Source: Streptomyces abyssalis
Lineage (GTDB): Bacteria; Actinomycetota; Actinomycetes; Streptomycetales; Streptomycetaceae
DNA length: 64,000 nucleotides
Direction of reading: 5' to 3'
Assembly: GCF_001751365.1 (NCBI RefSeq)
Contig: NZ_LJGT01000038.1
Location: 1,524,507-1,588,506, forward strand
Position numbers and translations under genes: made by a program. The notes beneath the pieces are model-generated. The model was not told where the DNA came from. It searched no databases and saw only the letters and a list, made by a program, of their open reading frames with translations. Each line of letters opens with the position of its first letter. Position 1 is the stretch's first letter. Below are positions 32,073 through 41,317 of this stretch, in pieces.

Positions 32073-32819
32073 TCAACTGCCGTTCGTCCCGGGCGATTCC
32101 AGCAGCTCGGGGCCGTTGTTGCGGACGTTGTTGACCGCGGTGGACACCGCCCGTGCGTCCAGGTGGCCGCCGGCGGGTGAGGTCAGCAGAGCGCGGAGCT
32201 CGTCCGGGTCCTCGTGTGCCGGGTCGAGCCAGGCGGCCTGGTCGGCGGGGTCGATGCCCAGCGGCATGCGCGGGTGGACCCTGCCGGCCGCGTCGGTGGC
32301 TTCGGTGGTGATGATGGTGCAGGTCCGCCACCAGGCCCGCGGGTCGTCCTTGTCGCGGTCCGGGTCACGCCAGATCTCGTACAGGCCCGCCAGCGCCATG
32401 ACCTCGCCGTCCTCGGGGGTGATGAAGTACGGCTGCTTGTACGCCTTTTCGGTCTCGGTCGCCGGTACGGACTGCCACTCGTAGAAGCCGTCGGCAGGCA
32501 GCAGGCAGCGGCGCTTGGCGAACGCACGCCGGTAGGCCGGCTTCTCGTGGACGGTCTCCACCCTGGCGTTGATCATCTTCGCGCCGGTGTCCGGGCTCTT
32601 CGCCCAGAACGGCACAAGTCCCCAGCGCAGCGGCCGGAGTTGCCGCTCCACGACGCCGGTCTCACGGTCCACTGCCTCCAGGACCGCCCACACGTCGTCG
32701 GTCGGGGCGACGTTGTAGTTCGGCTCCGGGGCCTGTGCCTCTTCCTGGTGCCACTGGTCGACCTGGAAGAGGTCGACCAGGTCCTCCGGCCTGCGGGTGG
32801 AGACGTATCTGCCGCACAT
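32073..32819 (-). CDS. SOS response-associated peptidase (SRAP/YedK/HMCES family)
   Basis: 248 residues starting MCGRYVSTRRPEDLVDLFQV; the catalytic Cys2 becomes N-terminal after Met removal. Other active-site parts: NYNVAPTDDVWAV (Asn), LLPADGFYEWQSV (Glu) and VHPRMPLGI (His). Known: SRAP proteins form a covalent thiazolidine link to abasic sites in single-stranded DNA and protect them during replication. Family-typical length. Confidence 0.95.
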   Translation of the reverse strand: MCGRYVSTRRPEDLVDLFQVDQWHQEEAQAPEPNYNVAPTDDVWAVLEAVDRETGVVERQLRPLRWGLVPFWAKSPDTGAKMINARVETVHEKPAYRRAFAKRRCLLPADGFYEWQSVPATETEKAYKQPYFITPEDGEVMALAGLYEIWRDPDRDKDDPRAWWRTCTIITTEATDAAGRVHPRMPLGIDPADQAAWLDPAHEDPDELRALLTSPAGGHLDARAVSTAVNNVRNNGPELLESPGTNGS

Positions 32820-33012
32820 GCGTACACCCTGCCACGGGCCGCCACGCGGTGGGGCCGCTGTCGGTCTCCGGGAGGAGGCGCCGGGCGGCGGCCCCCAGGG
32901 GAGAACTCGCAGTTTCCCCGGGGCTCATCCGCTGTCCGTTGAACGCCCCGCCCACCCCTGTCAGCCTTCGTGCAGGGGCCATCACACAGAGTCGCCGGGG
33001 AGTCGGTCGGGC

Positions 33013-33576
33013 ATGGAGAGCGGGCACTGGATCTACGCGCTGCTGGTGCTCGCCACCATGCCGCCCGTGGTCCCGAACTCCGCCCTGGTGGCCGGTGCCG
33101 GCGCACTGGCCGCGACGGGCGGCCTCAGCCTTCCACTGCTGGTGGCCGTGCTGCTGGTCAGCACGGTCGCCGGTGATCTGGGCACCTTCTGGGCGGGGCG
33201 GAGGTCGAGCGGAAGGGCCCTCGTCTGGCTCCGGAGCAGTCCCCGCCGGCGGTCGATGCTGGAGTGGACCGCCGGACGCTTCAGGCGGTACGGCGTGCCG
33301 TCGGTGATCGCCGTCCGGTTCGTCCCCGGCGGGCGGGGCGTGGGCGGGCTGACCGCCGGTGTCGTCGGCTATCCCGTACGGAGCTACCTGCTGGGCGCGG
33401 CGGTCGCCGAGGCCGTCTTCGTCTCGTGCACGGTCGGCCTCGGATATCTGGGCGGGCGCTTCGCGGTGGACGGCGCCGCGCGCTGGCTCATCGGCCCGCT
33501 GGTGTCCCTGGTCGTCGCCGGTGCGGTGCAGGCGGTGCTGCGTCTGCGGCTGACGCAGCGCCCTCCCCGCGGGTGA
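33013..33576 (+). CDS. DedA/VTT-family membrane protein
   Basis: 187 residues; ATG at 33013. Four to five hydrophobic segments: about 7-28, 34-55, 110-130 and 160-180. The family loop AGDLGTFWAGRRSSG and the conserved GVPSVIAVRFVPGGRGVGGL segment are visible. Known: DedA proteins are lipid scramblase/undecaprenyl-phosphate flippase-like. A second DedA member lies at 38195. Some actinobacterial relatives lack the usual N-terminal acidic motif; function here uncertain. Confidence 0.78.
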   Translation: MESGHWIYALLVLATMPPVVPNSALVAGAGALAATGGLSLPLLVAVLLVSTVAGDLGTFWAGRRSSGRALVWLRSSPRRRSMLEWTAGRFRRYGVPSVIAVRFVPGGRGVGGLTAGVVGYPVRSYLLGAAVAEAVFVSCTVGLGYLGGRFAVDGAARWLIGPLVSLVVAGAVQAVLRLRLTQRPPRG

Positions 33577-33704
33577 GCTGCACGCCTGCGCCCGGGACGC
33601 CCGGCCCCGGCCGCGGCCCTGTGCCGTAGGCGAGCGGTCCGGGGCGGAGAGGCAGCGGCTCTCACCCGAACGGATACGGTCACCTGTGCGAGGCCGGGGG
33701 TCCG

Positions 33705-34535
33705 GTGCACCTTTTCCGTATGCGGCATCGCAAGCCCAAGCCAAGGCGCCCCTCCAGGCTGGTGTACGTGGCACTCGTACCGCTCGCGTTCGCCATGACC
33801 TGGGAGGAGCCGGTGAGGGACGCCCTGTCGCCGACCGCCGGCAGACAGCGGCACGGCGACCCGGCGGAGGCGGACACGCCGCCCGGGCCGCCACGCCCCG
33901 ACATAGTTCCGCGCAGCGCCTGGAATGCCGACGAGAGCCTCGTACGGGAGCGTGCGTCGACGATGCGGAACGTACGGGTCGTCTTCGTCCACCACACCAG
34001 CCAGCCCAACGGCTACGACTGCGACGCGGTGCCCCGCATGCTCCGGCAGCTGGAGGCGGAGCATGTCGAGCGCGGATGGGACGACCTGGGCTACAACTTC
34101 GTCGTCGATCACTGCGGCACCATCTACGAAGGGCGCTCAGGCGCCCTGTCCCGCTCGGTGGAGGGCGCGCACACCAAGGGCTTCAACGCCGGAAGCCTCG
34201 GCATAGCCGCCATGGGCACATTCGACGAGGGCGCCGACGTACCGCAGGTGATGCTCGACTCGATCGCCTCACTGGCCGCGTGGAAGCTGGGCCCCCGTGG
34301 CGACCCCCACGGCAAGGCGGAACTCGTCTCCTCCAGCGACGAGAGCCGCTTCGACGAGGGCGACCGGGCCCGGTTCGACGTCATAACGGGACACCGGGAC
34401 GCCTTCGAGACCTCCTGCCCGGGCATGGGGCTGGAGAGCCGGCTCGGGAAGATACGGGACGAGGCGGAACGCCTGCGCAAGCGCGCCCAAGCGCGCACGC
34501 CGGACCGCCCCCCGACGGAGGCGGACGGCCGGTGA
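33705..34535 (+). CDS. peptidoglycan recognition protein / N-acetylmuramoyl-L-alanine amidase
   Basis: 276 residues from GTG at 33705 (ATG at 33720 possible). A short basic N-terminus and a hydrophobic stretch (about 17-33) form a signal or anchor. The Amidase_2/PGRP domain (about 65-260) contains IVPRSAWNADESLV, the zinc His in VVFVHHTSQPNGYDCD, WDDLGYNFVVDHCGTIYEG, GAHTKGFNAGSLGIA, and a second ligand region near ITGHRDAFETSCPG. Known: cleaves the lactyl-amide bond of peptidoglycan stem peptides. Probably extracellular. Confidence 0.9.
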   Translation: MHLFRMRHRKPKPRRPSRLVYVALVPLAFAMTWEEPVRDALSPTAGRQRHGDPAEADTPPGPPRPDIVPRSAWNADESLVRERASTMRNVRVVFVHHTSQPNGYDCDAVPRMLRQLEAEHVERGWDDLGYNFVVDHCGTIYEGRSGALSRSVEGAHTKGFNAGSLGIAAMGTFDEGADVPQVMLDSIASLAAWKLGPRGDPHGKAELVSSSDESRFDEGDRARFDVITGHRDAFETSCPGMGLESRLGKIRDEAERLRKRAQARTPDRPPTEADGR

Positions 34536-34610
34536 CGGGGGCGGCGGCCCGGCCGACGGAGGCACGATCGCTCGCGCGCCCCGCCCGGCCGACCCCACCG
34601 TGTGCCGCCC

Positions 34611-35435
34611 TCAGGCGGACTTCAGGAAGTCCAGCAGGTCGTTGTTGAACGTGTCGTGATGATCGCCGTACAGGCCGTGCGGCCAGCCCCGGTAGATCTT
34701 GAGGGTGGGGTCCTTGACGAGTTCGGCGGTCTTCGGCGACGCGGCCTCGATGGGGACGATCTGGTCGTCGTCGCCGTGTGCGATGAAGACGGGGACGTCG
34801 ATCCGGGTCAGGTCGTCCGTGAAGTCGGTCTCGGAGAACGCCTTCACGCAGTCGTACGAAGCCTTCAGCGCCACGCTCATGGCCATCATCCAGAACGCGT
34901 CACGTGTGCCCTCGGATACTTCCGAGCCTGCCCGGTTCGCGCCGTAGAAGGGTGCGGTGAGGTCCTGGTAGAACTGCGAGCGGTCCTTGCGCACGCCCTC
35001 GCGTATCTCGTCGAAGACGTCGACGGGCAGCCCCTCCGGGTTGGCGTCGGTCTTCAGCATCAGCGGCGGTACGGCGCTGAGCAGCACGGCTTGTGCCGCG
35101 CGGGCCGTTCCGTGCCTGCCGAGGTAGCGCGTCACCTCGCCGCCGCCCGTCGAGTGTCCGACGAGCGTGGCGTTGCTGAGGTTGAGCTTGTCCATCAGCT
35201 CTGCGAGATCGTCCGCGTAAGTGTCCATCTCGTGGCCGCTCCACGGCTGGGAGGAGCGGCCGTGGCCGCGGCGGTCGTGTGCGATGACGCGGTAGCCCTG
35301 GGACGCGATGAAGAACAGCTGCGGGTCCCAGACGTCCGCGGTCAGCGGCCATCCGTGGCTGAAGACGACCGGTCGTCCGGTTCCCCAGTCCTTGTAGAAG
35401 ATCTCGGTCCCGTCGCTGGTGGTGATGGTGCCCAT
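34611..35435 (-). CDS. alpha/beta hydrolase, non-heme chloroperoxidase type
   Basis: 274 residues; ATG at 35435 with GGAAGGAG 9 bases upstream. It reads [20 protein letters not shown]; the oxyanion region is [14 protein letters not shown], the nucleophile elbow GHSTGGG (Ser), acid [14 protein letters not shown] (Asp) and His in [11 protein letters not shown]. This matches cofactor-free chloroperoxidases/esterases in length and motifs. Known reactions are perhydrolysis and ester hydrolysis; the physiological substrate is unknown. Confidence 0.92.
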   Translation of the reverse strand: MGTITTSDGTEIFYKDWGTGRPVVFSHGWPLTADVWDPQLFFIASQGYRVIAHDRRGHGRSSQPWSGHEMDTYADDLAELMDKLNLSNATLVGHSTGGGEVTRYLGRHGTARAAQAVLLSAVPPLMLKTDANPEGLPVDVFDEIREGVRKDRSQFYQDLTAPFYGANRAGSEVSEGTRDAFWMMAMSVALKASYDCVKAFSETDFTDDLTRIDVPVFIAHGDDDQIVPIEAASPKTAELVKDPTLKIYRGWPHGLYGDHHDTFNNDLLDFLKSA

Positions 35436-35728
35436 GGCGGGCTCCTTCCTCCGGTTCTGCCGGTTCTGCTCCGTGTCAGTCGGGAGGGCGGACACGTCCC
35501 ACGGTCGCGCGTGAAGGTCCGTCTCGCGAACGCGGACCGGATCGTCGCCGGTCGGGGCGGGGCGTCGGCGGGCGGTGTCCGTGAGGTGACGTGATGTGTG
35601 CGATCACGTGACGCGGTGGGGGAGTTCCGTTCCGTACGACTGCGGCGGCGTCGCCGGGGAACGCGGCGAGCGCCCGGTCGCAACGGACGGGACGGACGGG
35701 AAACGGACGGACGGAGGAGAGAGGGGCC

Positions 35729-36310
35729 ATGGGCGACTCACCCGCCGAGCAGCAGGGACAGGTGCGGCAGCAGGTGCAGCAGCAGGGACAGGGACAGGGC
35801 CACGAAACCGAAGACGTCGTGGAGTTGATCCTCAGGGACCACCGGACGATGGAGGATCTGTTCCGCGAGATGCGCAGCGTCGACGCGGACCGCGCCGCCG
35901 CCCTGCGCCGGCTCGCGGATCTGCTGATCGCCCACGCGGCGGCCGAGGAGGCGGAGGTCTACCCCGCGCTGCGCCGCTACCGGAACGTGGACGAGGAGGA
36001 CGTGGAGCACAGCGTCGAGGAACACACGGAGGGCAACGAGGCGTTGCTCGCCCTGCTGGAGGCCGGCCCTCCCGGCGGTGAGGATTGGGACGCGAAGCTG
36101 GAGAACCTCGTACAGGCGGTCAGTCATCACCTGGACGAGGAAGAGCGTTCGCTCATCAACGACACCCGCGAGAACGTCGGCAGCGGTCGCCGGGCCGAGC
36201 TGGGGCGGGCGTTCGCCCGCGCCCGCCGCGACCAACTGGCCTCCGTCCCGGGGCGGGTGGAGAACGTACGCAGGATCGTGGAGGACGCCGAGGCCTCGTC
36301 CCGGAGCTGA
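35729..36310 (+). CDS. hemerythrin-domain protein
   Basis: 193 residues from ATG at 35729 after GGAGGAGAGAGG. A Gln/Gly-rich N-terminal 27 residues precede the hemerythrin HHE bundle: LILRDHRTMEDLFREM, LIAHAAAEEAEVYPALRR, VEEHTEGNEALLALLEAG, VQAVSHHLDEEERSLIND, which carry the diiron His/Glu ligands. Known: binds O2, NO or iron and is used in oxidative-stress defence. Divergent from the chloroperoxidase gene across about 290 bases. Confidence 0.92.
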   Translation: MGDSPAEQQGQVRQQVQQQGQGQGHETEDVVELILRDHRTMEDLFREMRSVDADRAAALRRLADLLIAHAAAEEAEVYPALRRYRNVDEEDVEHSVEEHTEGNEALLALLEAGPPGGEDWDAKLENLVQAVSHHLDEEERSLINDTRENVGSGRRAELGRAFARARRDQLASVPGRVENVRRIVEDAEASSRS

Positions 36311-37042
36311 TTCACCCGGCGTGAGCTGTGCGGCGCGATGACGGTGCGGGCGTGGGGCGAACGGGGCGGCGGTGCGGGCTGATGACTGTGCGAGCCGGTG
36401 CGATGCCCGTGCGATGACGGTGCGAGGAGAGCGCGCAGGGAGTGCGGGACGGGGCGTGCGGACGGGCGGGTGAAGCCCCCGCGAGGCTCCGTGCGCCGTG
36501 TCATCGCCTTGCCGTGTAAGTCCCGTCCGTGCACGGGATGTACTTCCATCGAGCGATACGCCCGAGGGCCCGGGGGCACGGTTGCGGCAGCTGCGGCAGG
36601 TGTTCCCCGAGTGCCCCCGCGGGACGGACACCCGTCTGTCTCCCGCGGCCGCCGCGTGCTCGCCCGGCAAACCGCCCAACCGCCCACAGGCGCGGGCGAC
36701 CTGCATGAGAACTCTGGTCGCGGGCCCGCAACTGCAGCCGCGATACCGGGAGTTGAAGCGCGGCAAGACCGAGCGGGGTCGGCTGCCGGGCGGCGGCGCG
36801 GCGGAGATCCGAGGCCCGCGGAGTAGTGCCTACGAGCGGAGCGCGTCGAGGTGACGGCCTGACAGCCGTCCGTCGGGCCGCACTTGTGTACCCCGGGGGA
36901 ATCACGGGGAAACGCGCCGGACGCCGTCCCAGCAGCGCGGATATCCAAGTTGTCGCCACTAGATTGAGGGCTACGAAGATACGGATTGCATGATTTGGAC
37001 TATGAAGTCAGTACATAAGGACCGAGAGGACGCGGGGTCTGC
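36311..37042. other. long intergenic region with short degenerate repeats
   Basis: 732 bases without a supported gene. GCGATGACGGTGCG appears at 36335-36348 and again at about 36411-36424, with a related copy TGATGACTGTGCGAG near 36380. Open frames (e.g. 36498-36854 plus) lack start signals and family resemblance. The last 80 bases before 37043 are AT-rich and likely contain the promoter of the next gene. Confidence 0.45.
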
Positions 37043-38008
37043 ATGGAGCCTCGGGAGCTGTGGGAACGGCACACGGTGCTGGCGCGAGCCTTCTGCCAGA
37101 GCGACGAGGAGGTGCGTTCGGCGCAGACGACGCTGGACGACGCCCAGACGAGCCGGGTCCGTTCCCTTGCTGCGTTCGCGGTGATCGTGGGCAACGACAA
37201 GGCGGTCGCCGAGATGCTGGGCCTTCCGGAGCGGGAGGTGCGCATCGCCCGCCGCACCGTGGGACGTGACGACGCACGTTCGCTGGCCGACGACCTGCTG
37301 ATGCCGCCCCTGCAACAGCCGAACCCCGGCCAGGCCGCCCACGACGAGAACGTACGGGCGCAGGACGCCCAGCACGCCCATGCGCATGCCCAGGCCGCCG
37401 CGCCCGCCGCCGACCAGATGAGTCCCGACCAGACGCAGCCCCAGCCCCTGTACCAGGCCCACGCGCAGGCTCAGGGCCACGCTCCGGGCCAGCAACAGCA
37501 GCAGGTTCCGCAGATGCCTGCCCAGCCGCAGACCCAGCCCCACACCCAGTACCAGCATCAGCACCAGGCACAGCATCACGCGGCCGCGCAGTCGTACTAC
37601 CAGCCCCACGACCCGTATCAGCAGCCGCAGGAGCATTACCAGGCCTACGACCCCACGCAGTTGCCGGACCACATGGGCTGGTCGCCCGTCCAGGACGCGG
37701 TGCTCGTCGACGGCTGGCAGTCCGGTGTCGACCTGGAGATCCTCGCGCTCGAACTCGGCACCGACCTGCGGAGGCTGACCGCCCGCGCGCAGTATCTCTC
37801 CGCGCAGGGGCGGCTGTTCGTCGTGCCGGAGGAGACGGGCCGGCAGGGCGGCAAGCACCGCAGGGAGTCCGTCCCGCACCACACGGGGATCCCCGCACAG
37901 CAGATGAGCTCCCCGGGGGACATGCTGCTGCCGGACGGACTGGTTCCGGACGGATATGGCGGGTACTGGGCGAACTGGAACGAGATGCTGCCCGCTCCGC
38001 AGGGCTGA
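37043..38008 (+). CDS. Gln/His-rich protein with HTH-like ends
   Basis: 321 residues; ATG at 37043. The N-terminal 80 residues are helical and contain VGNDKAVAEMLGLPEREVRI, which reads as a helix-turn-helix. Residues about 95-215 are low-complexity (Gln, His, Ala, Pro, Tyr: QAQGHAPGQQQQQVPQMPAQ). The C-terminal domain again has an HTH-like pattern (SPVQDAVLVDGWQSGVDLEI, LELGTDLRRLTARAQYLSA). Such disordered-linker proteins are seen in Streptomyces, function unknown. The prion-like linker could support multimerisation on DNA. Confidence 0.8.
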   Translation: MEPRELWERHTVLARAFCQSDEEVRSAQTTLDDAQTSRVRSLAAFAVIVGNDKAVAEMLGLPEREVRIARRTVGRDDARSLADDLLMPPLQQPNPGQAAHDENVRAQDAQHAHAHAQAAAPAADQMSPDQTQPQPLYQAHAQAQGHAPGQQQQQVPQMPAQPQTQPHTQYQHQHQAQHHAAAQSYYQPHDPYQQPQEHYQAYDPTQLPDHMGWSPVQDAVLVDGWQSGVDLEILALELGTDLRRLTARAQYLSAQGRLFVVPEETGRQGGKHRRESVPHHTGIPAQQMSSPGDMLLPDGLVPDGYGGYWANWNEMLPAPQG

Positions 38009-38194
38009 CCGTCCGATGGTCCTGACTGTCCTGACGTCCTGATCGTCCTGACGTCCTTGTCGTCACGGTGAGCGACGCGCGGTCCCGGCGGCCGGGTCCG
38101 GGCGGGCGGCACATCCGCGTCTTCCCGGTCGTTGATAGCGTGTACGACCCGATGACCACCGCCTGTGCGGTGCGCCTGATGAGGAGCCTGTGAC

Positions 38195-38953
38195 GTGACC
38201 GTCCAAGCGCTGGGACCGAGTTGGCTCGACCCGGACTTTCTGATCCAGACATTCGGTCTGATCGGCATCCTGGTGATCGTCTTCGCGGAGTCCGGCCTCC
38301 TGATCGGGTTCTTCCTGCCTGGCGATTCGCTGCTGTTCACCGCAGGTCTGCTGGTCGCGACCGATCAGTATCTGGACTATCCGCTGTGGCTTGTCTGCAC
38401 GCTGATCGTGATCTCCGCCGTGCTCGGCGACCAGGTCGGCTACATGTTCGGGCGCAAGGTCGGGCCTGCCCTCTTCCGCCGCCCCGACTCCCGGTTCTTC
38501 AAGCAGGAGAACGTGGAGAAGGCGCACGACTTCTTCGAGAAGTACGGAGCCAAGTCCCTGGTGCTGGCCCGCTTCGTGCCGATCGTGCGTACGTTCACGC
38601 CGATCATCGCCGGCGTGAGCCGGATGCGGTATCGCACCTTCGTCGTCTTCAACGTCGTCGGCGGTGTGCTGTGGGGTGCGGGAGTCACCCTGCTCGGCGC
38701 GATGCTGGGGCAGATCGCCTGGGTGCGGGACAACATCGAGGCGATGCTGGTCGGCATCGTCCTGCTCTCCGTGACACCGATCGCCGTCGAGATCCTTCGG
38801 GCCCGCAGGGCGAAGAAGCGAGGGGAGAACACCGGGTCCTCGGGCTCCTCGGGATCGTCCGGGGGCGCTGCGGCCGCCGGTGCCGTGGACGCAGGGGAGG
38901 CTTCGTCCACCACGGAGAACGGCGGTCAGCGCGGGCGGCACGCCCGCCGCTGA
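38195..38953 (+). CDS. DedA-family membrane protein
   Basis: 252 residues from GTG at 38195. Typical DedA features: FAESGLLIGFFLPGDSLLFT near residues 29-48, VLGDQVGYMFGRKVGP, and KSLVLARFVPIVRTFTPIIA with the conserved Arg pair. Five hydrophobic segments. The C-terminal 45 residues are a Ser/Gly/Ala-rich cytoplasmic tail (SSGSSGSSGGAAAAGAVDAG). Known: undecaprenyl-phosphate or phospholipid translocation, envelope homeostasis. Confidence 0.92.
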   Translation: MTVQALGPSWLDPDFLIQTFGLIGILVIVFAESGLLIGFFLPGDSLLFTAGLLVATDQYLDYPLWLVCTLIVISAVLGDQVGYMFGRKVGPALFRRPDSRFFKQENVEKAHDFFEKYGAKSLVLARFVPIVRTFTPIIAGVSRMRYRTFVVFNVVGGVLWGAGVTLLGAMLGQIAWVRDNIEAMLVGIVLLSVTPIAVEILRARRAKKRGENTGSSGSSGSSGGAAAAGAVDAGEASSTTENGGQRGRHARR

Positions 38954-39051
38954 AGCCGCCCGCCGCTGAAGCCGCGTACCGCTGAAATCGCCCGGTGAGG
39001 CCGCGCAGCACGCCCCGCTGAGGCCCGCAGCACACAGCACCCGCGACGACG

Positions 39052-39099
39052 AACGGCGCCCCGCCCGCCCGGTGTGAACCGGACCGGCGGGGCGCCGTT
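39052..39099. terminator. terminator between dedA and tctA
   Basis: AACGGCGCCCCGCC (39052-39065) pairs with GGCGGGGCGCCGTT (39086-39099), a 14-bp perfect stem followed by TCTGT; the loop contains a smaller CCGGT/ACCGG hairpin. It lies between converging genes and can act on both strands. Confidence 0.8.
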
Positions 39100-39133
39100 T
39101 CTGTGACCGCGGTGCGGTGGCGGCGGGGCCGCC

Positions 39134-40741
39134 TCAGACCTTGGCGTCCTCCTTGTCCTGGACGCCGTCGTCCCCGCCGTCCCCGCCGGTGCTGTCGCCG
39201 CCGCCCGGCCCGCCGTCCCCGCCGTCTCCGCCCGGGCCGCCGCGTCCCTCCGGACTCCGGCCACGGCCCCCGGCCAGCCGGCGCAGCCACGGCCAGGCGA
39301 GCAGCACGGCGATCACGACGTACACGGTGACCGCGAACGGCGTGTTCACCAGCCCCGTCACGCTGCCGTCGCTGATCTGCAGAGCACGGCGGAGCTGCTG
39401 CTCCGCGTTCGGGCCGAGGATCACGCCGATGATCGCGGGCAGCACCGGCAGGCCGAAGCGCCGCATCATCAGCCCGAGGACTCCGATGATCAGCAGGATC
39501 ACCATGTCGATGGCCTCGCCGCCCACCGCGTACGCGCCGACCGCCGCGAAGAAGAGAATCCCCGCGTAGAGGTACGGCCGCGGCACGCGCAGCAGCTTCG
39601 CCCACACCGGTGCCATCGGCAGGTTGAGCACCAGCAGCAGCACCATTCCGACGAAGAGCGAGGCGATCAGGCCCCACACCAGGTCGGGCTCCCGTTCGAA
39701 GAGCAGCGGGCCCGGCTGGATCCCGTACTGCTGGAAGGCGGCCAGCATCACGGCGGCGACCGCCGTCGTCGGCAGACCGAGGGTCAGCAGCGAGACCAGC
39801 GTTCCGGCGGCCGATGCCGACGCGGCGGACTCGGGTCCCGCGACGCCCTCGATCGCGCCCTTGCCGAACTCGTTCTTGTGCCGGGAGAGCCGCTTCTCGG
39901 TCACGTACGACAGGAACGTGGGGATCTCGGCGCCGCCCGCGGGGATCGCGCCGAACGGGAAGCCGATCGCCGGGCCGCGCAGCCACGGTTTCCACGTACG
40001 CCGCAGGTCGGAGCCGCCGAGCCAGGGCTGCCCCACCGGTATCGACTCGCCGGCCGTCCGGTGTGCCTGGGCGGCGACCCACAGCGCCTCACCGATGGCG
40101 AAGAGGCCCACGGCGACGATGACGACGTCGATGCCGTCGGAGAGCTGGAGGCTGCCGAAGGTGAGCCGCTGCTGGCCGGTCATCTGGTCGAGCCCCACCA
40201 GGCCGATCGTCAGGCCGATGAGCAGCGCCGCGAAGCCGCGTACCCGTGAACTGCCGAGCACGGAGGTGACGGCTATGAAGGCCAGCACCATGATCGCGAA
40301 GTAGTCCGGCGCGCCGATGTCGACGGCCAGCGAGGCGACCGTGGGCGCCAGGGCCACCAGCAGGATCGTGCCGATCATGCCGCCCGCGAAGTGCCCGATG
40401 GCGGCGGCCGCGAGCGCCTGTGAGCCGCGTCCGGACTTCGCCATCGGGTTGCCCTCGATGGCTGTGACTACGGCCGCGCTCTCACCGGGGGTGTTCAGCA
40501 GGATCGAGGTGGTGGATCCGCCGAACATGCCGCCGTAGTAGATGCCGGCGAACATGATGAACGCGCCGATCGGGTCGAGCCCGTACGTCACCGGCAGCAG
40601 CAGTGCGACGGCCATGGCCGGACCGATGCCGGGCAGTACGCCGATGGCTGTGCCCAGGAGCACGCCGACCGCGGCCCACAGCAGGTTGAGCGGTGTCAGC
40701 GCGGTGCCGAAGCCGTCGAGCAGGGAGGAGAGAGATTCCAT
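39134..40741 (-). CDS. tctA: tripartite tricarboxylate transporter large permease TctA
   Basis: 535 residues. TctA signature near the N-terminus: [24 protein letters not shown] motif (read here as [20 protein letters not shown]) and [20 protein letters not shown]. About 11-12 transmembrane segments to residue 480. The C-terminal 45 residues are an unusual Gly/Asp-rich low-complexity tail ([20 protein letters not shown]) ending QDKEDAKV. Known: forms the membrane unit with TctB for uptake of citrate or other carboxylates delivered by TctC. Third gene of the tctCBA operon. Confidence 0.94.
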   Translation of the reverse strand: MESLSSLLDGFGTALTPLNLLWAAVGVLLGTAIGVLPGIGPAMAVALLLPVTYGLDPIGAFIMFAGIYYGGMFGGSTTSILLNTPGESAAVVTAIEGNPMAKSGRGSQALAAAAIGHFAGGMIGTILLVALAPTVASLAVDIGAPDYFAIMVLAFIAVTSVLGSSRVRGFAALLIGLTIGLVGLDQMTGQQRLTFGSLQLSDGIDVVIVAVGLFAIGEALWVAAQAHRTAGESIPVGQPWLGGSDLRRTWKPWLRGPAIGFPFGAIPAGGAEIPTFLSYVTEKRLSRHKNEFGKGAIEGVAGPESAASASAAGTLVSLLTLGLPTTAVAAVMLAAFQQYGIQPGPLLFEREPDLVWGLIASLFVGMVLLLVLNLPMAPVWAKLLRVPRPYLYAGILFFAAVGAYAVGGEAIDMVILLIIGVLGLMMRRFGLPVLPAIIGVILGPNAEQQLRRALQISDGSVTGLVNTPFAVTVYVVIAVLLAWPWLRRLAGGRGRSPEGRGGPGGDGGDGGPGGGDSTGGDGGDDGVQDKEDAKV

Positions 40742-40744
40742 CGG

Positions 40745-41317
40745 TCAGAGCACCCCCATCAGCGGGCCGCCGGGCAGCGGGACGCCCAGCAAGGTGTTGA
40801 AGGCCGCGAACGTGGCCATGGACAGGACGGCCGCGATGAGGGGGTCGCGGGAGAAGTTGCGGCTGCCCAGTGCGTACGCGGAGCCCCAGAAGAGCAGCGC
40901 GCCCGTGACCGGGAAGCCGAGCGGTTCGATGAGGACGGCGGCGGCGAGGAAGATCCCGGCGAGCAGCGCGACGGTGCGCCAGTCGGCGGGTTCGCTGCCG
41001 GCCTTCTCTCCCTGGTCCGATTCGCCCCGTCCGCCGCGCAGCACGTCGACGGCGAGGACGACGGCCACCACAAGCAGCGAGACGCCGACCACGATCGGGA
41101 CGGTCCTGGGGCCCACAGGCCCGCGCTGGTCGGCGACGGTCTCCATGGTGAAGGTGTCGCTCAGCACGAGCACGCCGACGAGCAGCAGCAGGACGCTGAC
41201 GCCGAGTTCGGAGCGGCCGCGCAGCCGTTCGCGCCAACTGCCGGGCGCCGGGGGCCGCGTGGCGGCCTCGGGAGCCTCGCGGGACTCGGAAGCCGAGTCG
41301 GTGGATTCGGTGCTCAC
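40745..41317 (-). CDS. tctB: tripartite tricarboxylate transporter small subunit TctB
   Basis: 190 residues; ATG start (MSTESTDSASESREAPEAAT) overlaps the tctC stop by ATGA, and its stop is 3 bases before tctA. Four transmembrane segments (LGVSVLLLLVGVLVLSDTFT, IVVGVSLLVVAVVLAVDVLR, VALLAGIFLAAAVLIEPLGF, ATFAAFNTLLGVPLPGGPL). Matches the TctB family in size and topology. Confidence 0.92.
   Translation of the reverse strand: MSTESTDSASESREAPEAATRPPAPGSWRERLRGRSELGVSVLLLLVGVLVLSDTFTMETVADQRGPVGPRTVPIVVGVSLLVVAVVLAVDVLRGGRGESDQGEKAGSEPADWRTVALLAGIFLAAAVLIEPLGFPVTGALLFWGSAYALGSRNFSRDPLIAAVLSMATFAAFNTLLGVPLPGGPLMGVL

Noticed and set aside
36398..36854. Possible genes in the 36.3-37.0 kb gap
   Set aside because: Frames change codon character, lack ribosome-binding sites and match no family I recognise.
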